From the NCBI RefSeq assembly GCF_904846605.1, contig NZ_CAJHBI010000020.1, positions 1 to 64,000 on the forward strand: a stretch of 64,000 nt of DNA, in the 5' to 3' direction. Shown piece after piece: positions 7,251 to 15,010 of this stretch (the first letter of the stretch is position 1; each line of letters starts with the position of its first letter). The position numbers and the translations under genes were made by a program. The notes below the pieces were generated by a model. That model was not told the origin of the DNA. It did not search any database and saw nothing but the letters and a program-made list of their open reading frames with translations. Origin of the DNA: Psychrobacter sp. 72-O-c. Its GTDB lineage: Bacteria > Pseudomonadota > Gammaproteobacteria > Pseudomonadales > Moraxellaceae.

Positions 7251-8313
7251 GGTGTAATGGACAAAATTCATGCTGGCATATAGCTTAAGGCTATATACTG
7301 TCTATATTTGCAAGGAATCAACGCCATGAATCAAAAAACTGCCCTTTTTGTAGTGACAAACACACCAAGAAGAATGGACGCAAGCAAGGTAAACAGCAGT
7401 ATCAATGTCTATCTTGCAAACGGCAGTTTTTAGGCGGTATAAGACTCAATAATAAAACTCTTTGGACGGAATATACGCAAGGTAAGCAGACGTACAAACA
7501 ACTTGCTGATAAATATCACTGTAGTCTTAAAACCATTCAAAGACGACTAGATAAAGTGAGTATTGAGTACCAGATCAAACGGCCCAAGCAGGCTAATATT
7601 ATTATGGACACCACCTACTTTGGCCGCGGATTTGGTTTGATGGTGTTTATGGACAACACCACTAGAACGGTTCTACATTACGCTATAGTGAGTCATGAAA
7701 CTAATAGCGCATACAAACAGGGTGTGGACCACTTAAAGTCGTTAGGCGTTGATATACAAAGCATCACCTGCGATGGTAGACGAGGACTGAATACGTTATT
7801 TGTCAGCATACCCTGTCAGATGTGCCAGTTCCATCAAATACAAATAGTGACACGCTACCTGACTCGTCGTCCTAAAAATATTGCTAGTATTGAGCTCAGA
7901 CAACTCACCTTAACCCTAACGCAGCTTGATAAAAAAGCGTTCACAAAGTGTTTAGATCACTGGTATTTAACGCATGAAACCTATCTAAGTGAGCGTAGTA
8001 TTAATGGGGATACGGGTAAAACTTGGTACACCCATAAACGTCTTAGAAGTGCTTATCGTAGCCTGCGAACCAATAGTGATTGGTTATTTACTTATAGAGA
8101 ATATGAGCACTTAGATGTACCAAATACAACCAATGCTCTTGAAGGTTTATTTAGCGAGCTAAAACGACAATTACATAGCCATCATGGCTTAAATGAGTAC
8201 CGTAAGTTACGGTTTATTAAAGACTTTCTACTGTTAAAGTCACTCAAATAGCATGAATTATGTCCATTAGCCACTACCTTCTACTTTCTAGCATGAATTT
8301 TGTCCATTACACC
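7251..8313 (+). mobile_element. IS256-family variant (Zn-binding type) insertion sequence
   Basis: This 1063-bp element is bounded by perfect 23-bp inverted repeats at 7251-7273 and 8291-8313, whose outer ends begin GGTGTAATGGACAAAATTC. An 8-bp target duplication TTAATTGC stands at 7243-7250 and 8314-8321. Removing the element and one duplicate restores the reading AIKNRRPNRDLIVHSD across the IS3 transposase. A second, imperfect copy of the inner end (GCATGAATTATGTCCATTA, 8251-8269) lies 40 bp inside the right end. The element carries one transposase gene on the plus strand. Confidence 0.85.
7326..8251 (+). pseudogene. IS256-variant transposase with zinc ribbon, frameshifted near the start
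   Basis: The long frame encodes a Zn-ribbon (CPFCSDKHTKKNG ... YQCLSCKRQF), a helix-turn-helix (KQLADKYHCSLKTIQRRLD) and a Mutator/IS256-like DDE core with MDTTYFGRGFG (first Asp), CDGRRGL (second Asp) and NALEGLFSELK (final Glu). The obvious ATG at 7326 is one base out of frame with the zinc ribbon. A run of six A (7333-7338) would need seven to read MNQKNCPFC. Without that base the first in-frame start is a GTG at 7556, after the ribbon. This may be a real mutation, slippage-controlled expression or a sequencing error. Everything after the frameshift is intact to residue LKSLK. Confidence 0.7.
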
Positions 8314-8849
8314 TTAATTGCCATATTTAATGCTTTGCAAACTAAATCTGCTGTCATGCGCTTATTGATGGCGTAGCCGACCAGCTCTTTAGTGTAGAGG
8401 TCTTCGACTCCTGCTAAGCACAGCCAGCCCTCAGAATTCCAGATATAAGTGATGTCACTAACCCTGAGAAGCACTGCTTCGCAAGATTAGGGTAATTGGC
8501 GTCAAACTTCTGATCTAATAGATTTTAATAGACAAGCTTGTTATGATTGGAGTTGGTGGCGACGACATACAATGCCATAGGTCTCTTTGATACGCCTGAC
8601 CATGTATTTGCTAATGATATGACCTTGCTCTACTAGATGAGTATGCAGACGCTCATAGCCATAGCGCTGTTTGGTCTCGCCATGAGCCACTCTGACCAGT
8701 AGCTCACACTGATTGCAATGAATCTGCTGCTCATGGATATCACGATTTATCCAGTCGTAATAGCTTAATGGCTTAACGTCTAATATGTGACACATGCGGG
8801 TAATGGTAAATATCTGCCGATTTTCTTTGATAAAGGCGTACTTCACCAA
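8314..8849 (-). pseudogene. IS3-family transposase orfB, N-terminal part
   Basis: The frame from 8849 reads LVKYAFIKENRQIFTITRMC and KQRYGYERLH, the HTH_21 start of IS3-type orfB. It then frameshifts near 8570 into VVATNSNHNKLVY, meets a TAA stop near 8528, and continues as NLLDQKFDANYPN, SDITYIWNSEGWL and AGVEDLYTKELVGYAINK in shifted frames. It ends at the IS256-variant insertion inside MAIK. Its second half is at 6864-7250. The multiple frame breaks show that the IS3 copy was already decaying, apart from the later insertion. Confidence 0.75.
8468..8480. repeat. Short hairpin-module insert C in IS3 transposase
   Basis: GAAGC-ACT-GCTTC is a perfect mini-hairpin of the same form as those at 6948 and 7071 (RRAGC, 3-nt loop, GCTYY). 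It interrupts the junction between YPN and the SDITYIW motif of the IS3 transposase. Confidence 0.45.
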
Positions 8850-8853
8850 CTGT

Positions 8854-8883
8854 CACTGCGGGCATAGCCCTTCGACTTGCGTC
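8854..8883. repeat. Short hairpin-module insert D near IS3 orfA/orfB junction
   Basis: This 30-bp segment contains GGGC-ATA-GCCC and matches the module at 6914-6942 in the same orientation. It lies at the expected junction between orfA and orfB of the IS3 element, where no intact orfA can be recognised. Confidence 0.45.
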
Positions 8884-8929
8884 ACTAAAACAGTCCTTAT
8901 CAAAGCTATCAATCCCCTTTAAACGTTCT

Positions 8930-9343
8930 CTATATTTCTAAATTAAAAATAGGCTGCCCATATTCGATGTTCTGTCCATCTGCAACTAAGATATCGCTAA
9001 CGATACCTTTTTTATCACTGATAACGGGTAGCAAGCGGGTCAGCTCATCAATAAAGCAAACCGTTTGACCCTTTCTAATATGATCACCCTTATTCACTAA
9101 ATTAGCGGTTGTAGCATCTTCACTTAAAAAAATTTGGCCCACATAAGTTGCACACACCTGCGAATGCTCACTACCACCATTTTCCGGCTTGTGAGTAGGC
9201 GTTGTCTCTATAGGGCTGGTAACGCTTTGCTGCTTCAGTTTGTTGACTACCGTAATAGACTGTCCGCTATTTGCAATGGTTACTTCATGCAACTGACTGC
9301 TCTCAACAAGTTCAACCACACGTGCCACTTGCTCTATATCCAT
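8930..9343 (-). CDS. Biotinyl-domain protein lacking the biotinylation lysine
   Basis: This 137-residue protein resembles acetyl-CoA carboxylase carrier protein. An N-terminal segment (MDIEQVARVVELVESS) matches the start of AccB, a variable linker follows, and a C-terminal barrel (about 64-137) has IRKGQTVCFID and NIEYGQPIFNLEI. Where AccB has EAMKM, this protein has DELTRLL, so the biotinyl Lys is replaced by Thr. It therefore cannot be biotinylated in the usual way. It is the last gene of the pyroglutamate operon, about 100 bp after pxpA, and may be a structural or regulatory partner of the carboxylase-like subunits. A decaying duplicate of AccB is the alternative. Confidence 0.7.
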   Translation of the reverse strand: MDIEQVARVVELVESSQLHEVTIANSGQSITVVNKLKQQSVTSPIETTPTHKPENGGSEHSQVCATYVGQIFLSEDATTANLVNKGDHIRKGQTVCFIDELTRLLPVISDKKGIVSDILVADGQNIEYGQPIFNLEI

Positions 9344-9443
9344 AATAGACTCCTTAATTTATTTCTAACGAATACCAAAATATTGAGCAATGGTCATCAT
9401 GATTAAGATACTAATGTAATAAAATAGCGCTAAGCAGAGACTT

Positions 9444-10178
9444 TTAGGCAGATATCTTAATACCTTTAAGCTGCAGTTGTTTTTTTATTTCTTTAGCAAA
9501 TAAAATGGCATGCTCACCGTCGCCATGTAAGCAGATACTTTGAGCGTCTACTGGTACTTTTGTGCCGCATATACTGGTGACGGTACCTTCAGTAATCATC
9601 TGTAATATATGATTGGTCGCTTCATTAATATCAGTTATTAGGGCGTTGTCCTTGCTGCGAGATACTAGTGTGCCGTCTTTTTTATAATTTCTATCGGCAA
9701 ACACTTCTGATATCGTCTCTAGACCCTGGTTTTTTGCGGACTTAACCAGATAACCCCCAGATAAACCCATCACTTTTAAATTGGGATCAAAACGCTTGAT
9801 TTCGCTGACTAAAATATTTGATAATGCTTCATCAACAGCTGCTTGGTTATACAAAGCCCCATGCGGTTTGACATATTCTAAAGGCACACCAACCAAGTCG
9901 CAGAGCGCTCTAGTCGCACCCAACTGATAAGCCAATAAGGCACGGTAAGCGGCTTCATCTAAGGACTGATTGCTACGACCAAAGTTCTCTCTATCATGTA
10001 GACCGGGATGGGCGCCTACCCTAACGTTGTTTGTTTTTGCTAATTGCAAGGTCGTCAACATCTTGGCATAAGAGCCAGCATGAAGACCACAGCAGACATT
10101 AGCAGAGCTGACTATACTCAATAATTTATCATCTTGCCCGCAGCCTTCAGCGACGTCGGCATTTAAATCAATTTTCAT
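9444..10178 (-). CDS. pxpA: 5-oxoprolinase subunit A (LamB/YcsF family)
   Basis: The 244-residue protein starts MKIDLNADVAEGCG, the hallmark of the LamB/YcsF family, and carries NVCCGLHAGS and KPHGALYN with conserved metal/active-site residues, then LHGDGEHA near the C-terminus. I chose ATG 10178 because GAGGAG precedes it and the family begins there. It overlaps the end of pxpC by 11 bp, indicating translational coupling. PxpA acts with PxpB and PxpC in the ATP-dependent opening of 5-oxoproline to glutamate in the cytoplasm. Confidence 0.88.
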   Translation of the reverse strand: MKIDLNADVAEGCGQDDKLLSIVSSANVCCGLHAGSYAKMLTTLQLAKTNNVRVGAHPGLHDRENFGRSNQSLDEAAYRALLAYQLGATRALCDLVGVPLEYVKPHGALYNQAAVDEALSNILVSEIKRFDPNLKVMGLSGGYLVKSAKNQGLETISEVFADRNYKKDGTLVSRSKDNALITDINEATNHILQMITEGTVTSICGTKVPVDAQSICLHGDGEHAILFAKEIKKQLQLKGIKISA

Positions 10179-11091
10179 GAGCGTACTCCTCGATTTGGTC
10201 GATATAGTGTTTTCTTTTTTGTTGCTCATGCAATGCTTGCTCTAAATCTACGACGACAAATTGACAGGTTTTACCAAATCTAATTTGTGCCATCAGTCCT
10301 ATATCCGCGTTGATCACCGTAGCAATTTTAGGATAGCCGCCTGTCGTTTGCGCGTCAGCCATCAGCACAATAGGCTGCCCTTGCGGCGGCACTTGAATCA
10401 TACCGATATCGACACCGTGCGAGCTCATTTGCGTAGGCTCAATCAACTCAAGTGGCAATGTACCTGCTAAGCGATAGCCCATACGATTGCTACTACTTTG
10501 TAGCTTCCACTGCTGTGATTCAAAAGCGTCTTTAGAGGAAGGCGTAAAGCGCTCATACTCACTACTTTTTATCACCCTAATGGTCTGGGTTGGCGCAAGG
10601 CGAGCCACCCCTATAATGGGTAAGCTGGCAGCGGTTCTAACGTTTAAGGTGTCGTCCGCTTTAAGATATCTACCCTCAAAGCCACCAAAAGCAGCTTTTA
10701 GGTTGGTGCTAGCCGATTGCAATACCGGCTCGATATCAAAGCCGCCATGCACACACAAATAGCTATACATGCCCTGTAATGGACGTAGAAGCTTGAGGGT
10801 TTGCCCCGCTTGCGCATTGATACGCCAATAGCCGGGAATGCGCTTATCGTCTAAATACGCTTCATATAGCGCACCCGTTAAGCAAAAACTAATATCCTCT
10901 TCAAATTGTATGGTCAAATTACCCAAAGCAATTTCAATAGCAGGCTCGTTAAGATCGTTTTTCATCAACGCATTGCCTGCTTGCAAAGCCCAGCTATCCA
11001 TTACCCCGTTTCTACCAACACCCATGCTTCGGTAACCTAGTCGTCCTGAGTCTTGGATGCTAGCAAGGGCATTCGCGGTTAAAATTTTCAT
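10168..11091 (-). CDS. pxpC: 5-oxoprolinase subunit C (KipA/biotin-dependent carboxyltransferase-like)
   Basis: This 307-residue protein starts MKILTANALASIQDSGRLGY and contains GVMDSWALQAGNALM, SSNRMGYRL and MADAQTTGGYPKIA, all typical of the KipA/PxpC family. ATG 11091 is preferred because GGGG lies 7-10 bp upstream. A start four codons earlier is possible. Together with PxpB it forms the carboxyltransferase-like half of prokaryotic 5-oxoprolinase. The gene sits between pxpB and pxpA on the same strand. Confidence 0.88.
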   Translation of the reverse strand: MKILTANALASIQDSGRLGYRSMGVGRNGVMDSWALQAGNALMKNDLNEPAIEIALGNLTIQFEEDISFCLTGALYEAYLDDKRIPGYWRINAQAGQTLKLLRPLQGMYSYLCVHGGFDIEPVLQSASTNLKAAFGGFEGRYLKADDTLNVRTAASLPIIGVARLAPTQTIRVIKSSEYERFTPSSKDAFESQQWKLQSSSNRMGYRLAGTLPLELIEPTQMSSHGVDIGMIQVPPQGQPIVLMADAQTTGGYPKIATVINADIGLMAQIRFGKTCQFVVVDLEQALHEQQKRKHYIDQIEEYAHEN

Positions 11092-11162
11092 TGATATCCC
11101 CATTTATTCGTACTTCTATTTATTCGCACTTCTTATTGTTATGACCTTTGTTTGCAGATATT

Positions 11163-11816
11163 TTATTCATGAATATTAATAGCGGTAAACTGCAAGGTAT
11201 CACCGGCGTTAAGCAAAGTAGGAGAGGTTTTAGTCAAATCAAATAAAGAGCTATCGGTTTGACCTAATAGCTGCCAACCCCCTGGAGATTCAAAGGGATA
11301 GATACCCGTTTGTTCACCGCCAATGCCGACTGAGCCTGCGGGCACATGAGTTCTTGGTGTGGTATGTCTTGGAAAATACAAGGATTCGGATAAGCCGCCA
11401 AGATAAGGAAATCCAGGCTGAAAACCAATAAAATAAACGGTATAAGTCGCTTCGGTATGTAAATCGACAATAGCTTTAACAGAGAGTCCTAATTCATTAG
11501 CCATAGCTTTTAGATCAGGACCATATTGGCCACCATAATGCACTGGAATTTCAATGTGCTTACCGTTTATTACTTTTGAAGGGATATCATCAAGTAGAGC
11601 GGATAGCTTGTCTTTAAAGTCCTTAAGCTCGCTCCACGTTAATGACTCTACGAATACACTTAGCGTATTCATACCAATGACCACTTCTATGACTTCTGGC
11701 AGCTGTTGGATACTATCGGCCAATGCCCAGCATTTTTGCTGTTTATCTAAGGTTATAGGCTTAGGAAAAAACAAAGCTAGATTGGTCTCACTGCATATTT
11801 GCCATTGTAGTTCCAT
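11163..11816 (-). CDS. pxpB: 5-oxoprolinase subunit B (KipI family)
   Basis: From ATG 11816 (GGAG nine bases upstream) the protein is 217 residues, the usual PxpB length. The same frame is open to 11909, giving 248 residues. Family motifs are IPVHYGGQYGPDL, YFIGFQPGFPYLGG, LYFPRHTTPRTHVPAG and YPFESPGGWQLLG. It is the KipI-like partner of PxpC and contributes to ATP-dependent 5-oxoproline cleavage. A 220-bp gap with a 73-bp inverted-repeat element separates it from accC upstream, unlike the tight packing of the other subunits. Confidence 0.85.
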   Translation of the reverse strand: MELQWQICSETNLALFFPKPITLDKQQKCWALADSIQQLPEVIEVVIGMNTLSVFVESLTWSELKDFKDKLSALLDDIPSKVINGKHIEIPVHYGGQYGPDLKAMANELGLSVKAIVDLHTEATYTVYFIGFQPGFPYLGGLSESLYFPRHTTPRTHVPAGSVGIGGEQTGIYPFESPGGWQLLGQTDSSLFDLTKTSPTLLNAGDTLQFTAINIHE

Positions 11817-11912
11817 AAGCGCACGCTCCACTATCTTTGTTTTCATTTCGGCTTCAGCTTTATTTTTTGCTATAGTCGATTCAAAATAAAAGGAATACTC
11901 TTGTAGCAACGT

Positions 11913-11985
11913 GCTACTGGTATAAATTTTTCTTGCTTGCTGTTCGCACGCGTGACAGAGGCTGCAAAAAATTCATCCCAGTAGC
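11913..11985. repeat. 73-bp inverted-repeat element between accC and pxpB
   Basis: The outer arms GCTACTGG (11913-11920) and CCAGTAGC (11978-11985) are perfect inverted repeats. The inner flanks ATAAATTTTTCTTGC and GCAAAAAATTCAT continue as imperfect complement, around a GC-rich centre containing CGCACGCGTG. The shape resembles a small mobile hairpin element (MITE or Correia-like). It lies in the widest gap of the operon and could affect mRNA stability or processing. A second copy was not seen in the window. Confidence 0.45.
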
Positions 11986-12036
11986 CCATGAGCATTGTGC
12001 CGTTTCTAAAGTGGGTTAACTGTATTAATTCTCGAT

Positions 12037-13383
12037 TTATATATTTTCTTCTATCCATTCGGCCAGATAATGAATACTCATTTGTCCCTGACAAAATCCG
12101 GCATCTTTAAACAGTCGTTGATGAAGGCTAATATTGGTATCAATTCCTGTAATTTGCGCTTCTAATAATGCCGCTTGCATCTTTTTTATAGCCTGGTCTC
12201 TTGACTGGTCATGCACGCATACTTTAGCTATCAAACTGTCATAAGAGGGTGGCACGGTATAGTTTGACTCGATATGACTGTCCACTCTAATACCAAAACC
12301 TGCTGGCAGATGGCAGTAGTCTATACGCCCAGCGTTGGGCAAAAAGGTATCAGGGTTTTCAGCATTAATACGGCACTCAAAAGCATGTCCAGTGATAGAG
12401 ATATCGCTTTGTTTATGCGCGAGCGCTAACCCTGCGGCCACTCGTATTTGTTCTTGAACGATATCAACCCCAGTGACCATCTCGGTAATAGTGTGCTCAA
12501 CCTGGACTCGAGTGTTCATCTCGATAAAAAAGAACTCGCCATTTTCGTATAAAAATTCAAAGGTGCCAGCACCTCTATAGTGCATTTTCTGGCAAGCAGC
12601 AATACAAGCTTGACCTATCTGCTGTCTTTGCTCATCAGTAATGCCTGGGGCTGGCGCTTCCTCAATTACTTTTTGATGGCGACGCTGCATAGAGCAATCG
12701 CGCTCACCTAAGTAGATAGCATTGCCATGGGTATCAGATAAGACTTGTACTTCGATATGCCGGGGCGCTTGTAAGTATTTTTCCAGATAAACGATAGCAC
12801 TACCAAAATTAGCTTTGGCTTCTGTTTGGGTCATAGAAATAGCGGATAATAGATCGACCTCTTTTTCGACGACGCGCATACCGCGACCACCACCCCCGCT
12901 TGCGGCTTTAATAATGACGGGATAACCGACATCATTTGCAATTTTGATTACCTGATCAGCATCAGCAGGCAAAGCACCTTTGGAGCCAGGAACACAAGGC
13001 ACGCCAGCTTTAGTCATTTGTTTTTTGGCAGCGACTTTGTCTCCCATCTTACTTATATTGTCTGCCGTTGGCCCAATAAAAATGAGGCCCGACTGTTCAA
13101 TTAAGGCAGCAAAGTCTGCATTTTCAGATAAGAATCCGTAGCCTGGATGAATAGCTTGCGCGTTAGTGATTTTTGCAGCGGAGACAATCGCTCTTTGATT
13201 GAGGTAGCTGTGTGTGGCATTAGCAGGGCCGATACATATCTTCTCATCAGCTAAGCGTACGGGTAGCGAGTTTTTATCCGATTCCGAATGGGCAATTACG
13301 GTTTGAATACCTAACTGTTTACAAGCTCGGATAATACGTAAGGCAATCTCGCCACGGTTAGCAATTAAGATTTTTGAGAACAT
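12037..13383 (-). CDS. accC: Biotin carboxylase (AccC-like) of the pyroglutamate operon
   Basis: The 448-residue protein is full-length for biotin carboxylase. It has an N-terminal preATP-grasp domain ([20 protein letters not shown]), an ATP-grasp domain with the glycine-rich loop [10 protein letters not shown] and the KASGGG lead-in, the active-site stretch [15 protein letters not shown] in the form [14 protein letters not shown], and [12 protein letters not shown]. It carboxylates the biotin of a carrier protein using ATP and bicarbonate. Its position between accB and pxpBCA suggests a pathway-specific copy rather than the essential acetyl-CoA carboxylase copy, which normally lies elsewhere. 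That assignment is inferred. Confidence 0.85.
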   Translation of the reverse strand: MFSKILIANRGEIALRIIRACKQLGIQTVIAHSESDKNSLPVRLADEKICIGPANATHSYLNQRAIVSAAKITNAQAIHPGYGFLSENADFAALIEQSGLIFIGPTADNISKMGDKVAAKKQMTKAGVPCVPGSKGALPADADQVIKIANDVGYPVIIKAASGGGGRGMRVVEKEVDLLSAISMTQTEAKANFGSAIVYLEKYLQAPRHIEVQVLSDTHGNAIYLGERDCSMQRRHQKVIEEAPAPGITDEQRQQIGQACIAACQKMHYRGAGTFEFLYENGEFFFIEMNTRVQVEHTITEMVTGVDIVQEQIRVAAGLALAHKQSDISITGHAFECRINAENPDTFLPNAGRIDYCHLPAGFGIRVDSHIESNYTVPPSYDSLIAKVCVHDQSRDQAIKKMQAALLEAQITGIDTNISLHQRLFKDAGFCQGQMSIHYLAEWIEENI

Positions 13384-13451
13384 GTCCGTTTTCCTAAAAA
13401 ATACAATATCAAATACAGCAACTGTGCAATACTTTGCAATGTTGGTTAATC

Positions 13452-13988
13452 TTAACTGTTTGGCTCTATAATAAACAAGGACTGTCCATATTCTACGACA
13501 TCGCCTTCATCGACTAACACCTCTTTGATAGTGCAGGCAGCGTCTGCTTTTACCTCATGCATCATCTTCATCGCCTCAATGATACATAGCGTCTGCCCCT
13601 CCTCTACCTGTTCGCCAACTTTGACAAACTCATCTGCTGTAGGCTCTGAACGTCGATAAAAGGTACCTAACATAGGTGCCGATATCATAGGCGCTAATAC
13701 TTGGTTTTTTACGGCCTCAGTAGCAATTTTCTCATCAATCCCGTTACTGCTTGAATTGATATCAGTGGTATTCTCTTTATTGCCAGCAGCGCTTATAGCC
13801 GTTTGTTGTTCTGAGCTAGAGGCGCTGTCAGCGAGGCTAGTAGAGAGATTGTGCGTGCTATTTTCATTGCCATTAGGCTGACAAACTATAGAGATACGCG
13901 CGTCGCCATCGGTTACTTCTAAAAAGTTTATATCGGAGCGTTCCGCTAGTTTTATCAGCTTTTCTAGATCCGTAAAATTAATATTCAT
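13452..13988 (-). CDS. accB: Biotin carboxyl carrier protein (AccB-like)
   Basis: From ATG 13988 the protein has 178 residues. The frame is open to 14024 but the family starts at [16 protein letters not shown]. It has a Ser/Thr/Asn-rich linker (about residues 40-95) and a C-terminal biotinyl domain with the full EAMKM motif (Lys is the biotin acceptor), then [12 protein letters not shown]. It heads the operon with accC. Comparison with the 8930-9343 protein, whose EAMKM is lost, shows one active and one apparently inactive carrier at opposite ends of the same operon. Confidence 0.85.
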   Translation of the reverse strand: MNINFTDLEKLIKLAERSDINFLEVTDGDARISIVCQPNGNENSTHNLSTSLADSASSSEQQTAISAAGNKENTTDINSSSNGIDEKIATEAVKNQVLAPMISAPMLGTFYRRSEPTADEFVKVGEQVEEGQTLCIIEAMKMMHEVKADAACTIKEVLVDEGDVVEYGQSLFIIEPNS

Positions 13989-14042
13989 ATTACTAACTAT
14001 TCCATTAGAGTAAAAAGTAAACAATTATTTTATGTGAATATG

Positions 14043-14240
14043 CTAAGAAGTATAGCTACATCCAACCTTAGCGTATATGCTTCCTGAGATTTTAGATTTT
14101 ATGGCTGCCAATACTGATAATCCAGCTGACCATATCAAAATGGCATATATCTCTTCTGCCAAGCTCACCTTGGGTAACAACCTAGTCAATAAACAACCTG
14201 CGAGTAAGCCAATTCCTAACCCAAATTGCTGTAACGATAA
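14043..14240 (-). pseudogene. Fragment of a CPA1-type cation/proton antiporter
   Basis: The minus strand between the TetR gene and accB reads QQFGLGIGLLAGCLLTRLLP, then SLAEEIYAILIWSAGLSVLA and SGSIYAKVG, ending at a TAG. This resembles an internal stretch of NhaP2/CvrA-like antiporters, where a glycine-rich helix is followed by a GSGFLAVY motif. No start codon, N-terminus or C-terminus is present, so it is a gene remnant. The identification is by pattern only. Confidence 0.4.
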
Positions 14241-14249
14241 CCCTAAAAA

Positions 14250-14864
14250 TCACAGGCAGGGGTTCGAACCATTTGCACTTAGGGTGTATGTTATAAAAAT
14301 ATCATTAATGTATTTTTCTACGGCATCGCTATCATTAGTGACTTGAGCATACGTCCTCAGACCTATTATTTGAATTTGGAAATAACGCGCCAGCTCAACC
14401 GGATTTTTCTCAACGCTGATTTCGCCGTTATCGATGGCTTGCTTAAAGATAGTAGCAAAGGATGCTTCTATCTTCTCTAAAATACCTGTTGCATGAGTCA
14501 ACAAATCTGGGCTATCGTTCTGGGTGAGTTCAGCGACCGTTTTGACAATCATGCACATACCACTTGGCGCAGTGGCTTTATTACATACAGTCACGCTATG
14601 AATAAATCGCTTCAAACCACCCAGCACGGTGTCTTCTTCTGCCATACAGTCGGCCAGCCTCTGAGCACCCTCTTTTGCATAACGATTTAATGCTTCTGCA
14701 AATAATTTGTCTTTGCTGCCAAAAGCGGCGTAAATACTACCGGGATGCATGTTCACCACGTCTTGTAGGTTTCTCATTGACGTTGCGTGATAGCCCTTTT
14801 CCCAATAGAGATTTTTTGCTTTTTCAATCACATCATCGCGATTAAATTTTACTGGGGCGCTCAT
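14250..14864 (-). CDS. TetR-family repressor (paralogue of the one at 24803)
   Basis: This 204-residue regulator has an N-terminal helix-turn-helix (KGYHATSMRNLQDVV, then MHPGSIYAAFGSKDKLF) followed by a helical ligand-binding domain. The recognition segment GSIYAAFGSKD is identical in the TetR at 24803-25417, so the two probably recognise related operators. This type (NemR/DhaR-like) typically senses electrophiles, and the ligand domain has several Cys (DCM, VCNK, MCM). It lies next to and co-directional with yghU and gst, separated from them by a terminator. Palindromes TTGARYG-N-RYTCAA near 16714 and 17866-17973 are candidate targets. Confidence 0.85.
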   Translation of the reverse strand: MSAPVKFNRDDVIEKAKNLYWEKGYHATSMRNLQDVVNMHPGSIYAAFGSKDKLFAEALNRYAKEGAQRLADCMAEEDTVLGGLKRFIHSVTVCNKATAPSGMCMIVKTVAELTQNDSPDLLTHATGILEKIEASFATIFKQAIDNGEISVEKNPVELARYFQIQIIGLRTYAQVTNDSDAVEKYINDIFITYTLSANGSNPCL

Positions 14865-14949
14865 AATTTTTACCTTAGAATTTTTATCTTAAAAGCTTGT
14901 CTTAACAATTGCTCTTAATTGCCTGTCTTAAAATTGGTTTACAAAAACA

Positions 14950-14978
14950 GAAACCAAGTAATAATATTACTTGGTTTC
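14950..14978 (-). terminator. Terminator after yghU/gst
   Basis: A perfect 13-bp stem (14950-14962 with 14966-14978) has a 3-nt loop. On the minus strand it is followed by CTGTTTTTG. It separates the GST genes from the TetR gene downstream. Confidence 0.7.
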
Positions 14979-15010
14979 TTACGTTATCGCTTGGCTTTAT
15001 TCGAAATAAG

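Noticed and set aside
7251-7271. MNFVHY start of the IS3 C-terminal frame at 7271
   Set aside because: These codons come from the inverted-repeat end of the inserted IS256-variant element, not from the IS3 gene.
11870-12094. Open frame on the minus strand between pxpB and accC
   Set aside because: It overlaps the 3' end of accC in another frame and spans the inverted-repeat element; no motif or ribosome site supports it.
14077-14346. 89-residue plus-strand frame antisense to the antiporter fragment and TetR gene
   Set aside because: It lies opposite the recognised TetR C-terminus and the antiporter-like remnant; its translation shows no family features.
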